A stretch of 12,963 bases of DNA, taken from contig DHMR01000015.1 in NCBI GenBank assembly GCA_002405875.1, forward strand, positions 3,431 through 16,393, given 5' to 3'. The translations under genes and the position numbers were made by a program. Below the pieces are notes generated by a model. That model searched no databases. It was not told the DNA's origin and worked only from the letters and a program-made list of their open reading frames with translations. Source of the stretch: a bacterium UBA4637 (GTDB lineage: Bacteria; Bacteroidota; Bacteroidia; Bacteroidales; Bacteroidaceae). Positions 7,081 through 12,963 of the stretch are shown piece after piece (within the stretch, counting starts at the first letter, position 1; each line of letters starts with the position of its first letter).

Positions 7081-7656
7081 TTACTTGATTTCACGAGTCT
7101 CTTGCTCGTTCTTGACACCCTCGGCAGGAGCTGTCACATATCGCTCAGTCCAATTGCCATTGGCATCCACCTTGGTATAACGATACGTATAAATGGCTTT
7201 TATCTTTCCCTTGGCAGTATAAAACACTTCCTTGGCAGGGAGCCCTTTCTCATTATAAGTACGAACCATCCTTGAGTCTAACGTCTTCACACCCGTATCC
7301 TCATTCTCGTAGTAGGTCTTCACCTCCTTGATTCTTTTGTTTGTATCATATAAGAATGTGAGGATATTGGTATCATCTGCCACGACAAATGACACTTGCG
7401 AAATCTGTCCTAAAGCATTTCGTTTGATCCAAAACGACCCATTGTTTCGACTAGTGGCACTCATGCCATTTATCTTTAGCAACTTACCCGCACTGGAGAA
7501 TTCCAAGAACGAGAGTGCTTCCATACCCCTGATAGAAGTACCCTCGCAAGAGCGCACATTTCCCTTCAAGTCGAAGGTTGACAAATCACTCTGGGCAAAT
7601 CCCACCATTCCTGCCAATAGGAACAGCATCATCAAAATTGCTTTTTTCATCTTCAT
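7081..7656 (-). CDS. Small exported protein with YD-like strand repeats, function unknown
   Basis: This 191-residue protein has a type I signal peptide (MKMKKAILMMLFLLAGMVGFAQS), with likely cleavage after GFAQ and no lipobox. The mature part is made of short beta-strand repeats such as FLYDTNKRIKEV, RTYNEKGLPAKEV and TAKGKIKAIYTYRY, then DANGNWTERYV. These resemble the YD-type beta repeats common in exported Bacteroidota proteins. I cannot assign a family. It starts 48 bases after the upstream lipoprotein gene (8373-7705) with no promoter or terminator in between, so the two probably form an operon. The first ATG (7656) is used here, and the ATG two codons later (7650) is equally possible. 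It converges on the response regulator gene. Confidence 0.82.
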   Translation of the reverse strand: MKMKKAILMMLFLLAGMVGFAQSDLSTFDLKGNVRSCEGTSIRGMEALSFLEFSSAGKLLKINGMSATSRNNGSFWIKRNALGQISQVSFVVADDTNILTFLYDTNKRIKEVKTYYENEDTGVKTLDSRMVRTYNEKGLPAKEVFYTAKGKIKAIYTYRYTKVDANGNWTERYVTAPAEGVKNEQETREIK

Positions 7657-7704
7657 TTATTTTTTAAGTGAACAATCATTATCTCGTTCATTAGTAAAAA
7701 TTCA

Positions 7705-8373
7705 TCATCTCGCATCAAACAGCAAGATGCTTGTTTGTGCCAACATATTCATTGGTACGCCAATGTTCGTCTCAAAAGTCTCACCTACCTTCTTGGGCGT
7801 ACACATCAGAGAGAAAGGAGCAACCATCTTCATCTTGTCGTTAGCCAACACCATTCGAAAGAACTTACCAAAAGGCTTTTTAGCTGTCAATGTTGCCTTA
7901 ATCTTCACTTTTGAAGTTCCTTCGAATCCTACGATTTCGGCCTTTGTCATACTACTATCAAAGACATTGGCATCAGAAGCAGCCTTCACACTCTTTCCTA
8001 TCAGAGCCTTTTGTTCCGAAGCAGACAACGACTCGTAATGCTGGTTAACATGTGCAACCGCAGAATCAGCAGCCTCGGCAAACTGCTGCAACATTTCCGT
8101 GCGTTTTTCCTCGGTATCATTTTGCAAGTCCTTGGATAGTTCCGAATAAGCACCCTCGATTATTTTCTTTAGTGTATCGTTAGCGACCTTGTTACATGCT
8201 GCATAGTAAGGTAACTTGCCAAGCATTTCGTGCTCTTCTTGTTCCACCGAGACATCAGCATGCTTGATAGCGTCATTTGTCCAAGCATCGGTATCGTAGT
8301 TTTTTCCACCACACGAAACCAACAATACCAACATTATTAAGCTTAATACTTTAAAAACGTTCTTTGTATCCAT
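7705..8373 (-). CDS. Predicted lipoprotein of unknown function
   Basis: This 222-residue protein starts with a signal peptide ending in LLVSC, which places the lipidated cysteine at residue 21. The following GGKNYD leads into a mature domain. Residues of about 30-120 are charged and mostly helical, with many Glu, Lys and Gln. The last 90 residues or so look strand-rich (KVKIKATLTAKKPFGKFF). I do not recognise the family. It is the first gene of a two-gene - strand operon. It has the best promoter in the window, TTTG-N20-TATTTTTG, with the shared 24-base element about 60 bases upstream of the -33 box. This arrangement suggests that it is a target of the neighbouring two-component system, which is inference. 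A long + strand reading frame overlaps it but lacks a signal peptide and a promoter. Confidence 0.85.
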   Translation of the reverse strand: MDTKNVFKVLSLIMLVLLVSCGGKNYDTDAWTNDAIKHADVSVEQEEHEMLGKLPYYAACNKVANDTLKKIIEGAYSELSKDLQNDTEEKRTEMLQQFAEAADSAVAHVNQHYESLSASEQKALIGKSVKAASDANVFDSSMTKAEIVGFEGTSKVKIKATLTAKKPFGKFFRMVLANDKMKMVAPFSLMCTPKKVGETFETNIGVPMNMLAQTSILLFDAR

Positions 8374-8407
8374 ACGTCATTTCTTTAGATTAATAAATAA
8401 TTCTCCA

Positions 8408-8439
8408 CAAAAATAAGAATAAAAAGTTCATCTTCCAAA
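8408..8439 (-). promoter_or_regulatory. Promoter of the 8373-7081 operon
   Basis: On the - strand the -33 box TTTG (8439-8436) is followed, after exactly 20 bases, by the -7 box TATTTTTG (8415-8408). Both match the Bacteroidota consensus. Transcription would start near 8401, giving a leader of about 28 bases. Confidence 0.85.
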
Positions 8440-8499
8440 TCCCAGCTCTAAAAATATGCTTTTCTTCTATTTTTCAGCAAAAGTATCTCCCAATTCTCC

Positions 8500-8523
8500 A
8501 TGGTATTCCGTAGTTACACCTCC
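8500..8523. promoter_or_regulatory. 24-base shared element, copy 2 (candidate regulator site)
   Basis: The element reads ATGGTATTCCGTAG followed by TTACACCTCC, matching copy 1 (4310-4333) at 22 of 24 bases. A GTATCTC heptamer precedes it at 8483-8489. The distance to the - strand -7 box is 84 bases here and 87 in copy 1, which is similar geometry. metG lies on the other side, with its -7 box 60 bases downstream. Confidence 0.6.
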
Positions 8524-8583
8524 TAGTACGTAAGTTCAATTAAGAAAAGCATCGGAAAACTTCCTAGTTTCCAACATTTTTTG

Positions 8584-8591
8584 TAATTTTG
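8584..8591 (+). promoter_or_regulatory. -7 element of metG
   Basis: TAATTTTG matches TAnnTTTG and would give a transcript start near 8598, about 25 bases before the ATG. A consensus -33 TTTG is not clear at the expected spacing. Confidence 0.6.
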
Positions 8592-8622
8592 CAGCCAAAT
8601 AACAAAAAATATATTAGCTAAT

Positions 8623-10689
8623 ATGGAAGAAAAGAAATTTAAACGTACCACTGTGACGGCAGCTTTGCCTTATGCCAATGGTGGTGTGCATATCGGTCAC
8701 TTGGCAGGTGTCTATGTGCCAGCCGATATTTACGTGCGCTATCTCCGCCTCAAGAAGCAAGACGTTGTCTTCATCGGCGGTAGCGACGAGCACGGTGTGC
8801 CTGTTACTATCCGTGCCAAAAAGGAAGGCATCACAGTACAGGAGGTGGTAGATCGCTATCACAACCTCATCAAGAAATCGTTTGAGGACTTCGGTATCTC
8901 CTTTGATATTTACAGCCGTACTACTTCTGATGTTCACAATAAGTTTGCTTCCGACTTCTTCCGCACGCTCTACGACAAGGGTGTTTTGGAGGAAAAGGTA
9001 GAAGAGCAATTCTGTGACGAGGTGACAGGCGAGTTTCTCACCGACCGCAACATCGTGGGTACTTGTCCTCGCTGTGGTGCAGAAGGTGCTTACGGCGACC
9101 AGTGCGAGAAATGTGGCGCCACCCTTTCGCCAGACGAACTTATCAACCCTACCAACAAGAACAACCCTGGCCATGGTCTCGTGAAGAAGCCAACCAAGAA
9201 CTGGTATCTCCCATTGGGCAAGTACCAGGACTGGTTGAAGAAGTGGATTCTCGAAGACCACAAGGAATGGCGTCCTAACGTATATGGCCAGTGCAAGAGC
9301 TGGCTCGACATGGACTTGCAGCCACGTGCGATGACCCGCGACTTGGACTGGGGTATTCCTGTGCCAGTAGAGGGTGCTGAGGGAAAGGTGCTCTACGTGT
9401 GGTTCGACGCTCCTATCGGATACATCTCCAACACCAAGGAACTTTGCGACGCTCACCCAGAGAAGTGGGGTACTTGGCAGAAATGGTGGCAGGACCCAGA
9501 GACACGCCTCATCCACTTCATCGGCAAGGACAACATCGTGTTCCACTGCATCATCTTCCCTACCATGCTCAAGGCTCACGGCGGCTATATCTTGCCTGAC
9601 AACGTACCAGCCAACGAGTTCTTGAACTTGGAGGATGACAAGATTTCCACCTCTCGCAACTGGGCTGTATGGTTGCACGAGTATCTCGTTGACCTCCCAG
9701 GCAAGCAGGATGTATTGCGCTACGTATTGACAGCCAACGCTCCAGAGACCAAGGACAACAACTTCACATGGAAAGATTTCCAAGAGCGTAACAATTCCGA
9801 GCTCGTTGCCATCTATGGTAACTTCGTAAACCGTGCCCTCCAGCTCACCAAGAAGTATTGGGGCGGTGTGGTTCCAGCTTGTGGAGAGTTGCAGGAGGTA
9901 GATAAGAAGACCATCGAAGAATTCAAGGACGTAAAGCAGGCTTTGGAACAGAACCTCGATGTATTCAAGTTCCGTGAAGCTCAGAAGGAAGCCATGAACT
10001 TGGCACGTATCGGCAACAAGTATATCACCGAATGCGAGCCTTGGAAGGTTTGGAAGACCGACCCTAAGCGTGTGGAGACCATCTTGAACATCTCCCTCCA
10101 GTTGGTTGCCAACCTCGCCATCGCCTTCGAGCCATTCTTGCCATTCTCTTCAGAGAAGCTGCGCAAGATGATCAACATGCCTAACTTCGAGTGGAGCCAG
10201 CTCGGCAGCACCGACCTTCTCAAGGCAGGCACACAGCTCAACGAGCCAGAGTTGCTCTTCGAGAAGATCGAGGATGATGTTATTGAGAAGCAGCTCAAGA
10301 AGCTTGCCGATGAAAAGAAGGCTAACGAAGAGGCAAATTACAAGCCAGAGCCTATCAAGCCAGAGTGCAGCTTCGACGATTTCGAGAAGCTCGACATCCG
10401 TGTAGGTCATATCTTGAACTGTGAAAAGGTAAAAAAATCGAAGAAACTCTTGAAGTTCACCATCGATGATGGCACAGGCATCGAGCGCACCATCTGCTCA
10501 GGTATCGCCGCTTACTATGAGCCAGAACAGCTCATCGGCAAGGACGTACTATTCGTAGCTAACTTTGCCCCTCGCAAGATGATGGGCATCGAGAGCCAGG
10601 GTATGATTCTCTCTGCTGTCAACTTCGATGGTAGCCTCAACGTCACCTCTCTCCTCGGCAAGGTAAAGCCAGGTAGCCAGGTAGGATAA
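8623..10689 (+). CDS. metG: Methionyl-tRNA synthetase with C-terminal tRNA-binding domain
   Basis: This 688-residue cytoplasmic enzyme joins methionine to tRNA-Met using ATP. The class I signature HIGH is at residues 23-26 within [13 protein letters not shown]. The second signature, usually KMSKS, reads KISTS at 340-344. The zinc knuckle carries C148, C151, C161 and C164, as in the long zinc-binding MetG form. An anticodon-binding helical domain follows, then a lysine- and glutamate-rich linker. From residue 587 there is an EMAP/Trbp111-like tRNA-binding domain ([11 protein letters not shown]) that aids dimerisation and tRNA capture. The length is that of the two-domain MetG. The gene is a single transcription unit with its own -7 element and terminator. 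Its codon use favours GAG, AAG and CTC more than its neighbours, as expected for a highly expressed gene. Confidence 0.98.
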   Translation: MEEKKFKRTTVTAALPYANGGVHIGHLAGVYVPADIYVRYLRLKKQDVVFIGGSDEHGVPVTIRAKKEGITVQEVVDRYHNLIKKSFEDFGISFDIYSRTTSDVHNKFASDFFRTLYDKGVLEEKVEEQFCDEVTGEFLTDRNIVGTCPRCGAEGAYGDQCEKCGATLSPDELINPTNKNNPGHGLVKKPTKNWYLPLGKYQDWLKKWILEDHKEWRPNVYGQCKSWLDMDLQPRAMTRDLDWGIPVPVEGAEGKVLYVWFDAPIGYISNTKELCDAHPEKWGTWQKWWQDPETRLIHFIGKDNIVFHCIIFPTMLKAHGGYILPDNVPANEFLNLEDDKISTSRNWAVWLHEYLVDLPGKQDVLRYVLTANAPETKDNNFTWKDFQERNNSELVAIYGNFVNRALQLTKKYWGGVVPACGELQEVDKKTIEEFKDVKQALEQNLDVFKFREAQKEAMNLARIGNKYITECEPWKVWKTDPKRVETILNISLQLVANLAIAFEPFLPFSSEKLRKMINMPNFEWSQLGSTDLLKAGTQLNEPELLFEKIEDDVIEKQLKKLADEKKANEEANYKPEPIKPECSFDDFEKLDIRVGHILNCEKVKKSKKLLKFTIDDGTGIERTICSGIAAYYEPEQLIGKDVLFVANFAPRKMMGIESQGMILSAVNFDGSLNVTSLLGKVKPGSQVG

Positions 10690-10723
10690 AAGAAATACTA
10701 TTACAGAAAAATTAGCAAAAAGA

Positions 10724-10756
10724 CCCTATGCCGCATTTGCGCCATAGGGCTTTTTT
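10724..10756 (+). terminator. Bidirectional terminator between metG and the PP2C-like gene
   Basis: CCCTATG (10724-10730) pairs with CATAGGG (10743-10749). Inside, after a C/C mismatch, CGC pairs with GCG around an ATTT loop. TTTTTT follows on the + strand. On the - strand the same hairpin is followed by TCTTTTT, so it can also stop transcripts of the convergent phosphatase gene. Confidence 0.92.
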
Positions 10757-10783
10757 ATACCCCCACAAGATTGGGTAGTACAC

Positions 10784-10867
10784 AGGCTTGGGATATGTAT
10801 CCTAAGGCTTGGTACTTATATCCTAAGGCTTGGGATATATATACAAAGACTTGGTACTAAAACTTTA
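10784..10867. repeat. Four-copy 21-bp tandem array
   Basis: AGGCTTGG (AGACTTGG in copy 4) starts at 10784, 10805, 10826 and 10847, exactly 21 bases apart each time. Copies 1 and 3 continue with GATAT, while copies 2 and 4 continue with TACT. The array is therefore really two copies of a 42-base dimer. A degenerate TTGGGTAGTA lies just before it (10771-10780). The array ends about eight bases before the stop codon of the - strand phosphatase gene, so it lies in that gene's 3' untranslated region ahead of the shared terminator. Confidence 0.87.
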
Positions 10868-10874
10868 TCTAGAC

Positions 10875-11696
10875 TCAAAGGCTTCCGCATGTGGTGGAAG
10901 GAAAGACTTCTGCATGTGGAAGAAAACGAACATACGTCCTGTCATCGAAACTTTGATAGCCTTCGACCAAGCCTTTGGTGGCAATAAAAGTTTGGATGTT
11001 TTGAGGGTCATGGGCTAGTTGGTCTCTTAATACAGACTCACTTTCCGCCAAAGTAGGCTTTAGAAAGGGGTAACCATCACTAGCCAAGACGACTTCGCCA
11101 CCATCACAAGGCACGACCTTCACACCTTCCCGATCAATCGGGAATCCATCGATGACGGCATAAGTTTTATTCTGTCCATCGAGCATCGCCTGTACCAGTT
11201 GTGGAACGATCGCCTGACGAGCCTCGATTGGCGGCATCCCTTGCTTGATGAGAGCCACTCGCTTCTCGGCGATTTCTTGCTCGTAAGGCTTTCCATTCTC
11301 ATAGAGCTTACCACAGACGATGGCTTGGCAATCACCTACCATCCACACTTCCTGCCTTGTCCGACTATAGATGATGGCAGAAGCCGTCAGTCGTTCCTCG
11401 GGATGGGTGCTTAACTTCTCTTCCACTCCTAATGGACAATACACCTTATTATATAGATAGGCCGTCACTCCCTGACAGAAGTCATCCACCGAAGCCTCAG
11501 CCTTTAGTTCATTTTGGATAAATTCAGAAATGAGTACCATGGCATACCGCCCATTCCTCATATCGGGAGCGAGATGCGTAGGTGTCTTGCTGGTGCTGCC
11601 ATCAATCACAGCCACGAAATCATCTGTGATGACGATTCCATCCTCACAAGTCTCTTGACTTTTCTTTCCTACGATGTAACTTTCTATGATTTTCAT
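10875..11696 (-). CDS. PP2C-like (PPM-family) Ser/Thr phosphatase domain protein
   Basis: This 273-residue cytoplasmic protein has no signal peptide or membrane segment. It is a single PP2C-like domain recognised from the spacing of metal-binding acidic residues. They are ED at 18-19 in CEDGIVITDDF, DGST at 32-35 in VAVIDGSTSKT, GD at 121-122 in WMVGDCQA, SDG at 206-208 in VVLASDGYP and DD at 251-252 in SFDDRTYV. These correspond to the motifs that bind two Mn or Mg ions in PPM phosphatases. The domain is about the usual length, but similarity outside the motifs is low. The substrate is unknown and no partner kinase gene lies next to it. It is transcribed alone from a -7 box at 11722-11715. 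Confidence 0.78.
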   Translation of the reverse strand: MKIIESYIVGKKSQETCEDGIVITDDFVAVIDGSTSKTPTHLAPDMRNGRYAMVLISEFIQNELKAEASVDDFCQGVTAYLYNKVYCPLGVEEKLSTHPEERLTASAIIYSRTRQEVWMVGDCQAIVCGKLYENGKPYEQEIAEKRVALIKQGMPPIEARQAIVPQLVQAMLDGQNKTYAVIDGFPIDREGVKVVPCDGGEVVLASDGYPFLKPTLAESESVLRDQLAHDPQNIQTFIATKGLVEGYQSFDDRTYVRFLPHAEVFPSTTCGSL

Positions 11697-11700
11697 TACT

Positions 11701-11729
11701 TACGAATTTTTCTGCAAAAATACGAATTT
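11701..11729 (-). promoter_or_regulatory. -7 element of the PP2C-like gene, inside a 9-base direct repeat
   Basis: On the - strand TATTTTTG (11722-11715) matches the TAnnTTTG -7 box and lies 19 bases upstream of the ATG at 11696. The 9-mer AAATTCGTA occurs twice on the same strand, at 11729-11721 and 11709-11701, with a 20-base period. One copy overlaps the -7 box and the other covers the leader. Confidence 0.6.
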
Positions 11730-11757
11730 CATCGTAAAAAGAAGCAGTAGCCAGCCA

Positions 11758-11803
11758 CTATTTTGCGCAAAGCATACTTTTTAATCTATTTGGCGCAAAA
11801 TAG
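11758..11803. repeat. Perfect 11-bp inverted repeat
   Basis: CTATTTTGCGC (11758-11768) and GCGCAAAATAG (11793-11803) are perfect reverse complements with 24 bases between them. TTTGCGCAAA at the first arm is itself palindromic. No T-run follows on either strand, so it is unlikely to be a terminator. It lies upstream of the PP2C-like gene promoter and could be an operator pair or a remnant of a mobile element. Confidence 0.6.
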
Positions 11804-11967
11804 CGACAAAAAACATGGAACAAGAAATATTAGCCGATGGTGGCGGCTTGTCTGCCACATTATTATGAGTGTGTTTGACTTTTTCTTGGATAAGAAATGC
11901 AGAGAAAAGCCGACAAATGATTAGGTATAAGAAAAAGAAGAGATTTATAGAAAGCATTATTCAACAA
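11804..11967. other. Intergenic stretch with no recognised gene
   Basis: This is the unexplained part of the 389-base gap between the PP2C-like and ATPase genes. It contains only short open frames, for example a 17-codon frame beginning at the ATG at 11815, with no family match or convincing start. No tRNA, terminator or promoter consensus was found in it. Confidence 0.5.
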
Positions 11968-12058
11968 ATTTGGGGGATTTGGAATGTTTCGAGCAAAAAC
12001 ATTTGGGGGATTTGGAACATTTCGAGCAAAAACATTTGGGGGATTTGGAATTATTTCG
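11968..12058 (+). repeat. 33-bp tandem repeat leading into the ATPase promoter
   Basis: ATTTGGGGGATTTGGAA occurs at 11968, 12001 and 12034, exactly 33 bases apart. The first two units are full length and differ only at two bases (ATGTTT versus ACATTT), both ending in CGAGCAAAAAC. The third keeps its first 17 bases and then turns into the promoter. The units are contiguous with no spacers. Confidence 0.93.
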
Positions 12059-12066
12059 TATTTTTG
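12035..12066 (+). promoter_or_regulatory. Promoter of the AAA_14 ATPase gene
   Basis: TTTG (12035-12038) is followed by exactly 20 bases and then TATTTTTG (12059-12066), a consensus match to the Bacteroidota promoter. The -33 TTTG is the start of the third 33-bp repeat unit, so the repeats run directly into the promoter. Transcription would begin near 12073, about 13 bases before the ATG. Confidence 0.85.
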
Positions 12067-12085
12067 CACACAAAACCAATAAGTT

Positions 12086-12963
12086 ATGCAAAAAAGAATC
12101 TTCAAAAGAAAAATCTACGAAAAAATGCTAGAATGGAAGCAAGAAAGAAATGGCAGTACAGCCCTCTTGCTCAAAGGTGCACGCCGTGTCGGCAAATCAA
12201 CAATCGCCAAATCTTTTGCCGAAAACGAATACAAGAGCTATATTCTTATAGACTTTGCACAAGCATCTAAAGAAATAAAGCAGCTATTCGACAACCTTAT
12301 GGATTTGAATTATATTTTCTTGCGCCTCCAGTCCATTTACCAGACGGTATTGGAAACACGTAAATCTTCCATCATCTTTGACGAAGTGCAAATGTGCCCC
12401 CAAGCCCGACAAGCCATCAAATACTTAGTTGCTGATGGAAGATATGACTACATTGAGACAGGTTCCCTTATCAGTATCAAAAAAAATATAGAGAACATAG
12501 TCATTCCCAGCGAAGAGACACGTTTAGAACTTTATCCCATGGATTACGAAGAGTTCAGATGGGCAATGGGCGATACTGCCACATTACCGCTCCTCAAACA
12601 ATTCTTTGATGCTAAAATTCAATTAGGAGCAGCACATAGGGAAGCCATGCGCAACCTCCGGCTATATATGCTCGTTGGTGGAATGCCCCAAGCAGTAAAC
12701 GAATATTTGAATACCAACAATCTGAGCAAGACAGACAAAGTAAAACGAGAAATCATTGAACTTTATCTTGATGACTTCAGAAAAATCGACAAGACAGGAA
12801 GAGCAGCCAAACTATTTGAGAGCATCCCTTCAGAATTGAACAAAAATGCCGCCAGATACCAAGTAGCGAGCGTTTTGGATGATGCAAGCAGGAAGAATCT
12901 CATAGGAGTACTGGCTGACATGAAAGACAGTATGGTTGTAAACTTCGCCTACCATGCCAATGA
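12086..12963 (+). CDS. AAA_14/DUF4143-type ATPase (partial, 3' end beyond window)
   Basis: About 292 residues are visible before the window ends. Complete members of this family usually have about 400 or more. The protein starts MQKRIFKRKIYEKMLEWK. The Walker A motif GARRVGKST is at residues 31-39 and a Walker B motif SIIFDE at 95-100. ETGSLISIKKN, a sensor-like strand, and ELYPMDYEEFRWAMG, a hallmark of this family, follow. The family is widespread in gut Bacteroidota and usually has a C-terminal DUF4143 domain, which here would begin near the end of the visible part. Its role is poorly known; it is often listed as an ATP-binding protein and found in variable regions. It reads cleanly without frameshift to the edge. 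Expression is from a consensus promoter fused to the 33-bp repeats. Confidence 0.9.
   Translation, partial: MQKRIFKRKIYEKMLEWKQERNGSTALLLKGARRVGKSTIAKSFAENEYKSYILIDFAQASKEIKQLFDNLMDLNYIFLRLQSIYQTVLETRKSSIIFDEVQMCPQARQAIKYLVADGRYDYIETGSLISIKKNIENIVIPSEETRLELYPMDYEEFRWAMGDTATLPLLKQFFDAKIQLGAAHREAMRNLRLYMLVGGMPQAVNEYLNTNNLSKTDKVKREIIELYLDDFRKIDKTGRAAKLFESIPSELNKNAARYQVASVLDDASRKNLIGVLADMKDSMVVNFAYHAN

Noticed and set aside
7328..8038. 236-residue open frame on the + strand
   Set aside because: It overlaps both - strand exported-protein genes and the gap between them. Those genes have signal peptides and a consensus promoter; this frame has neither.
8614..9783. 389-residue open frame on the - strand
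   Set aside because: It lies wholly antisense to metG, whose signatures are unambiguous. The biased codon use of metG keeps the opposite strand open. There is no promoter or recognisable domain.
11815..11868. 17-codon frame starting at 11815 as a small gene
   Set aside because: Too short to judge, with no promoter consensus, no good ribosome site and no recognisable hydrophobic or toxin-like character.
11968..12058. CRISPR array
   Set aside because: The 33-bp units are contiguous with no unique spacers and no cas gene is present. The 21-bp and 22-bp arrays fail for the same reason.
11869..12270. 133-residue open frame with repeated IWGIWN peptides
   Set aside because: It is open only because the 33-bp repeat is a multiple of three. 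It also overlaps the ATPase promoter and the start of the ATPase gene in another frame.

Overview
The window looks like chromosomal DNA from a Bacteroidales bacterium, most likely of the Prevotella/Segatella group. Three things suggest this. Several genes have the Bacteroidota-type promoter, TTTG about 20 bases before TAnnTTTG. Secreted lipoproteins are abundant and include a BACON-like and a DUF4595-like product. Shine-Dalgarno sites are weak or absent. The genus is inferred, because no rRNA is present.

Layout, left to right. Bases 1-20 are the 3' end of a tRNA. A thioredoxin-fold lipoprotein without the CXXC pair (42-1049) and a YifB/ComM-type Mg-chelatase-like AAA+ ATPase (1121-2671) follow on the + strand and end at a strong terminator. 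A four-copy 22-bp tandem array separates yifB from a convergent lipoprotein gene (2901-4160, - strand). A divergent promoter region then leads to a TPR histidine kinase (4478-6316) and a LuxR/NarL response regulator (6385-7014), with a perfect 29-bp tandem duplication between them. Two small exported proteins (8373-7705 and 7656-7081, - strand) form a likely operon facing the regulator gene. Divergent from that operon is metG (8623-10689), which ends at a bidirectional terminator next to a four-copy 21-bp tandem array. A PP2C-like phosphatase gene (11696-10875, - strand) follows. After a 389-base gap holding an 11-bp inverted repeat and a 33-bp triple repeat, an AAA_14/DUF4143-type ATPase gene starts at 12086 and runs off the window.

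How the parts may work together. The kinase, the regulator and the flanking - strand lipoprotein genes look like a local envelope-sensing module. A 24-base element (22 of 24 identical) occurs only twice that I can find: between the 2901-4160 lipoprotein gene and the kinase gene, and between the 8373-7081 operon and metG. In both places it lies about 85 bases upstream of a promoter for an exported protein. The simplest hypothesis is that it is the binding site of the response regulator, so that kinase, regulator and the three exported proteins form one regulon. This is inference.

The other notable theme is short tandem repeats. There are three arrays with fixed periods (21, 22 and 33 bp). Two lie directly next to terminators between convergent genes, and the third is built into the promoter of the AAA ATPase gene.
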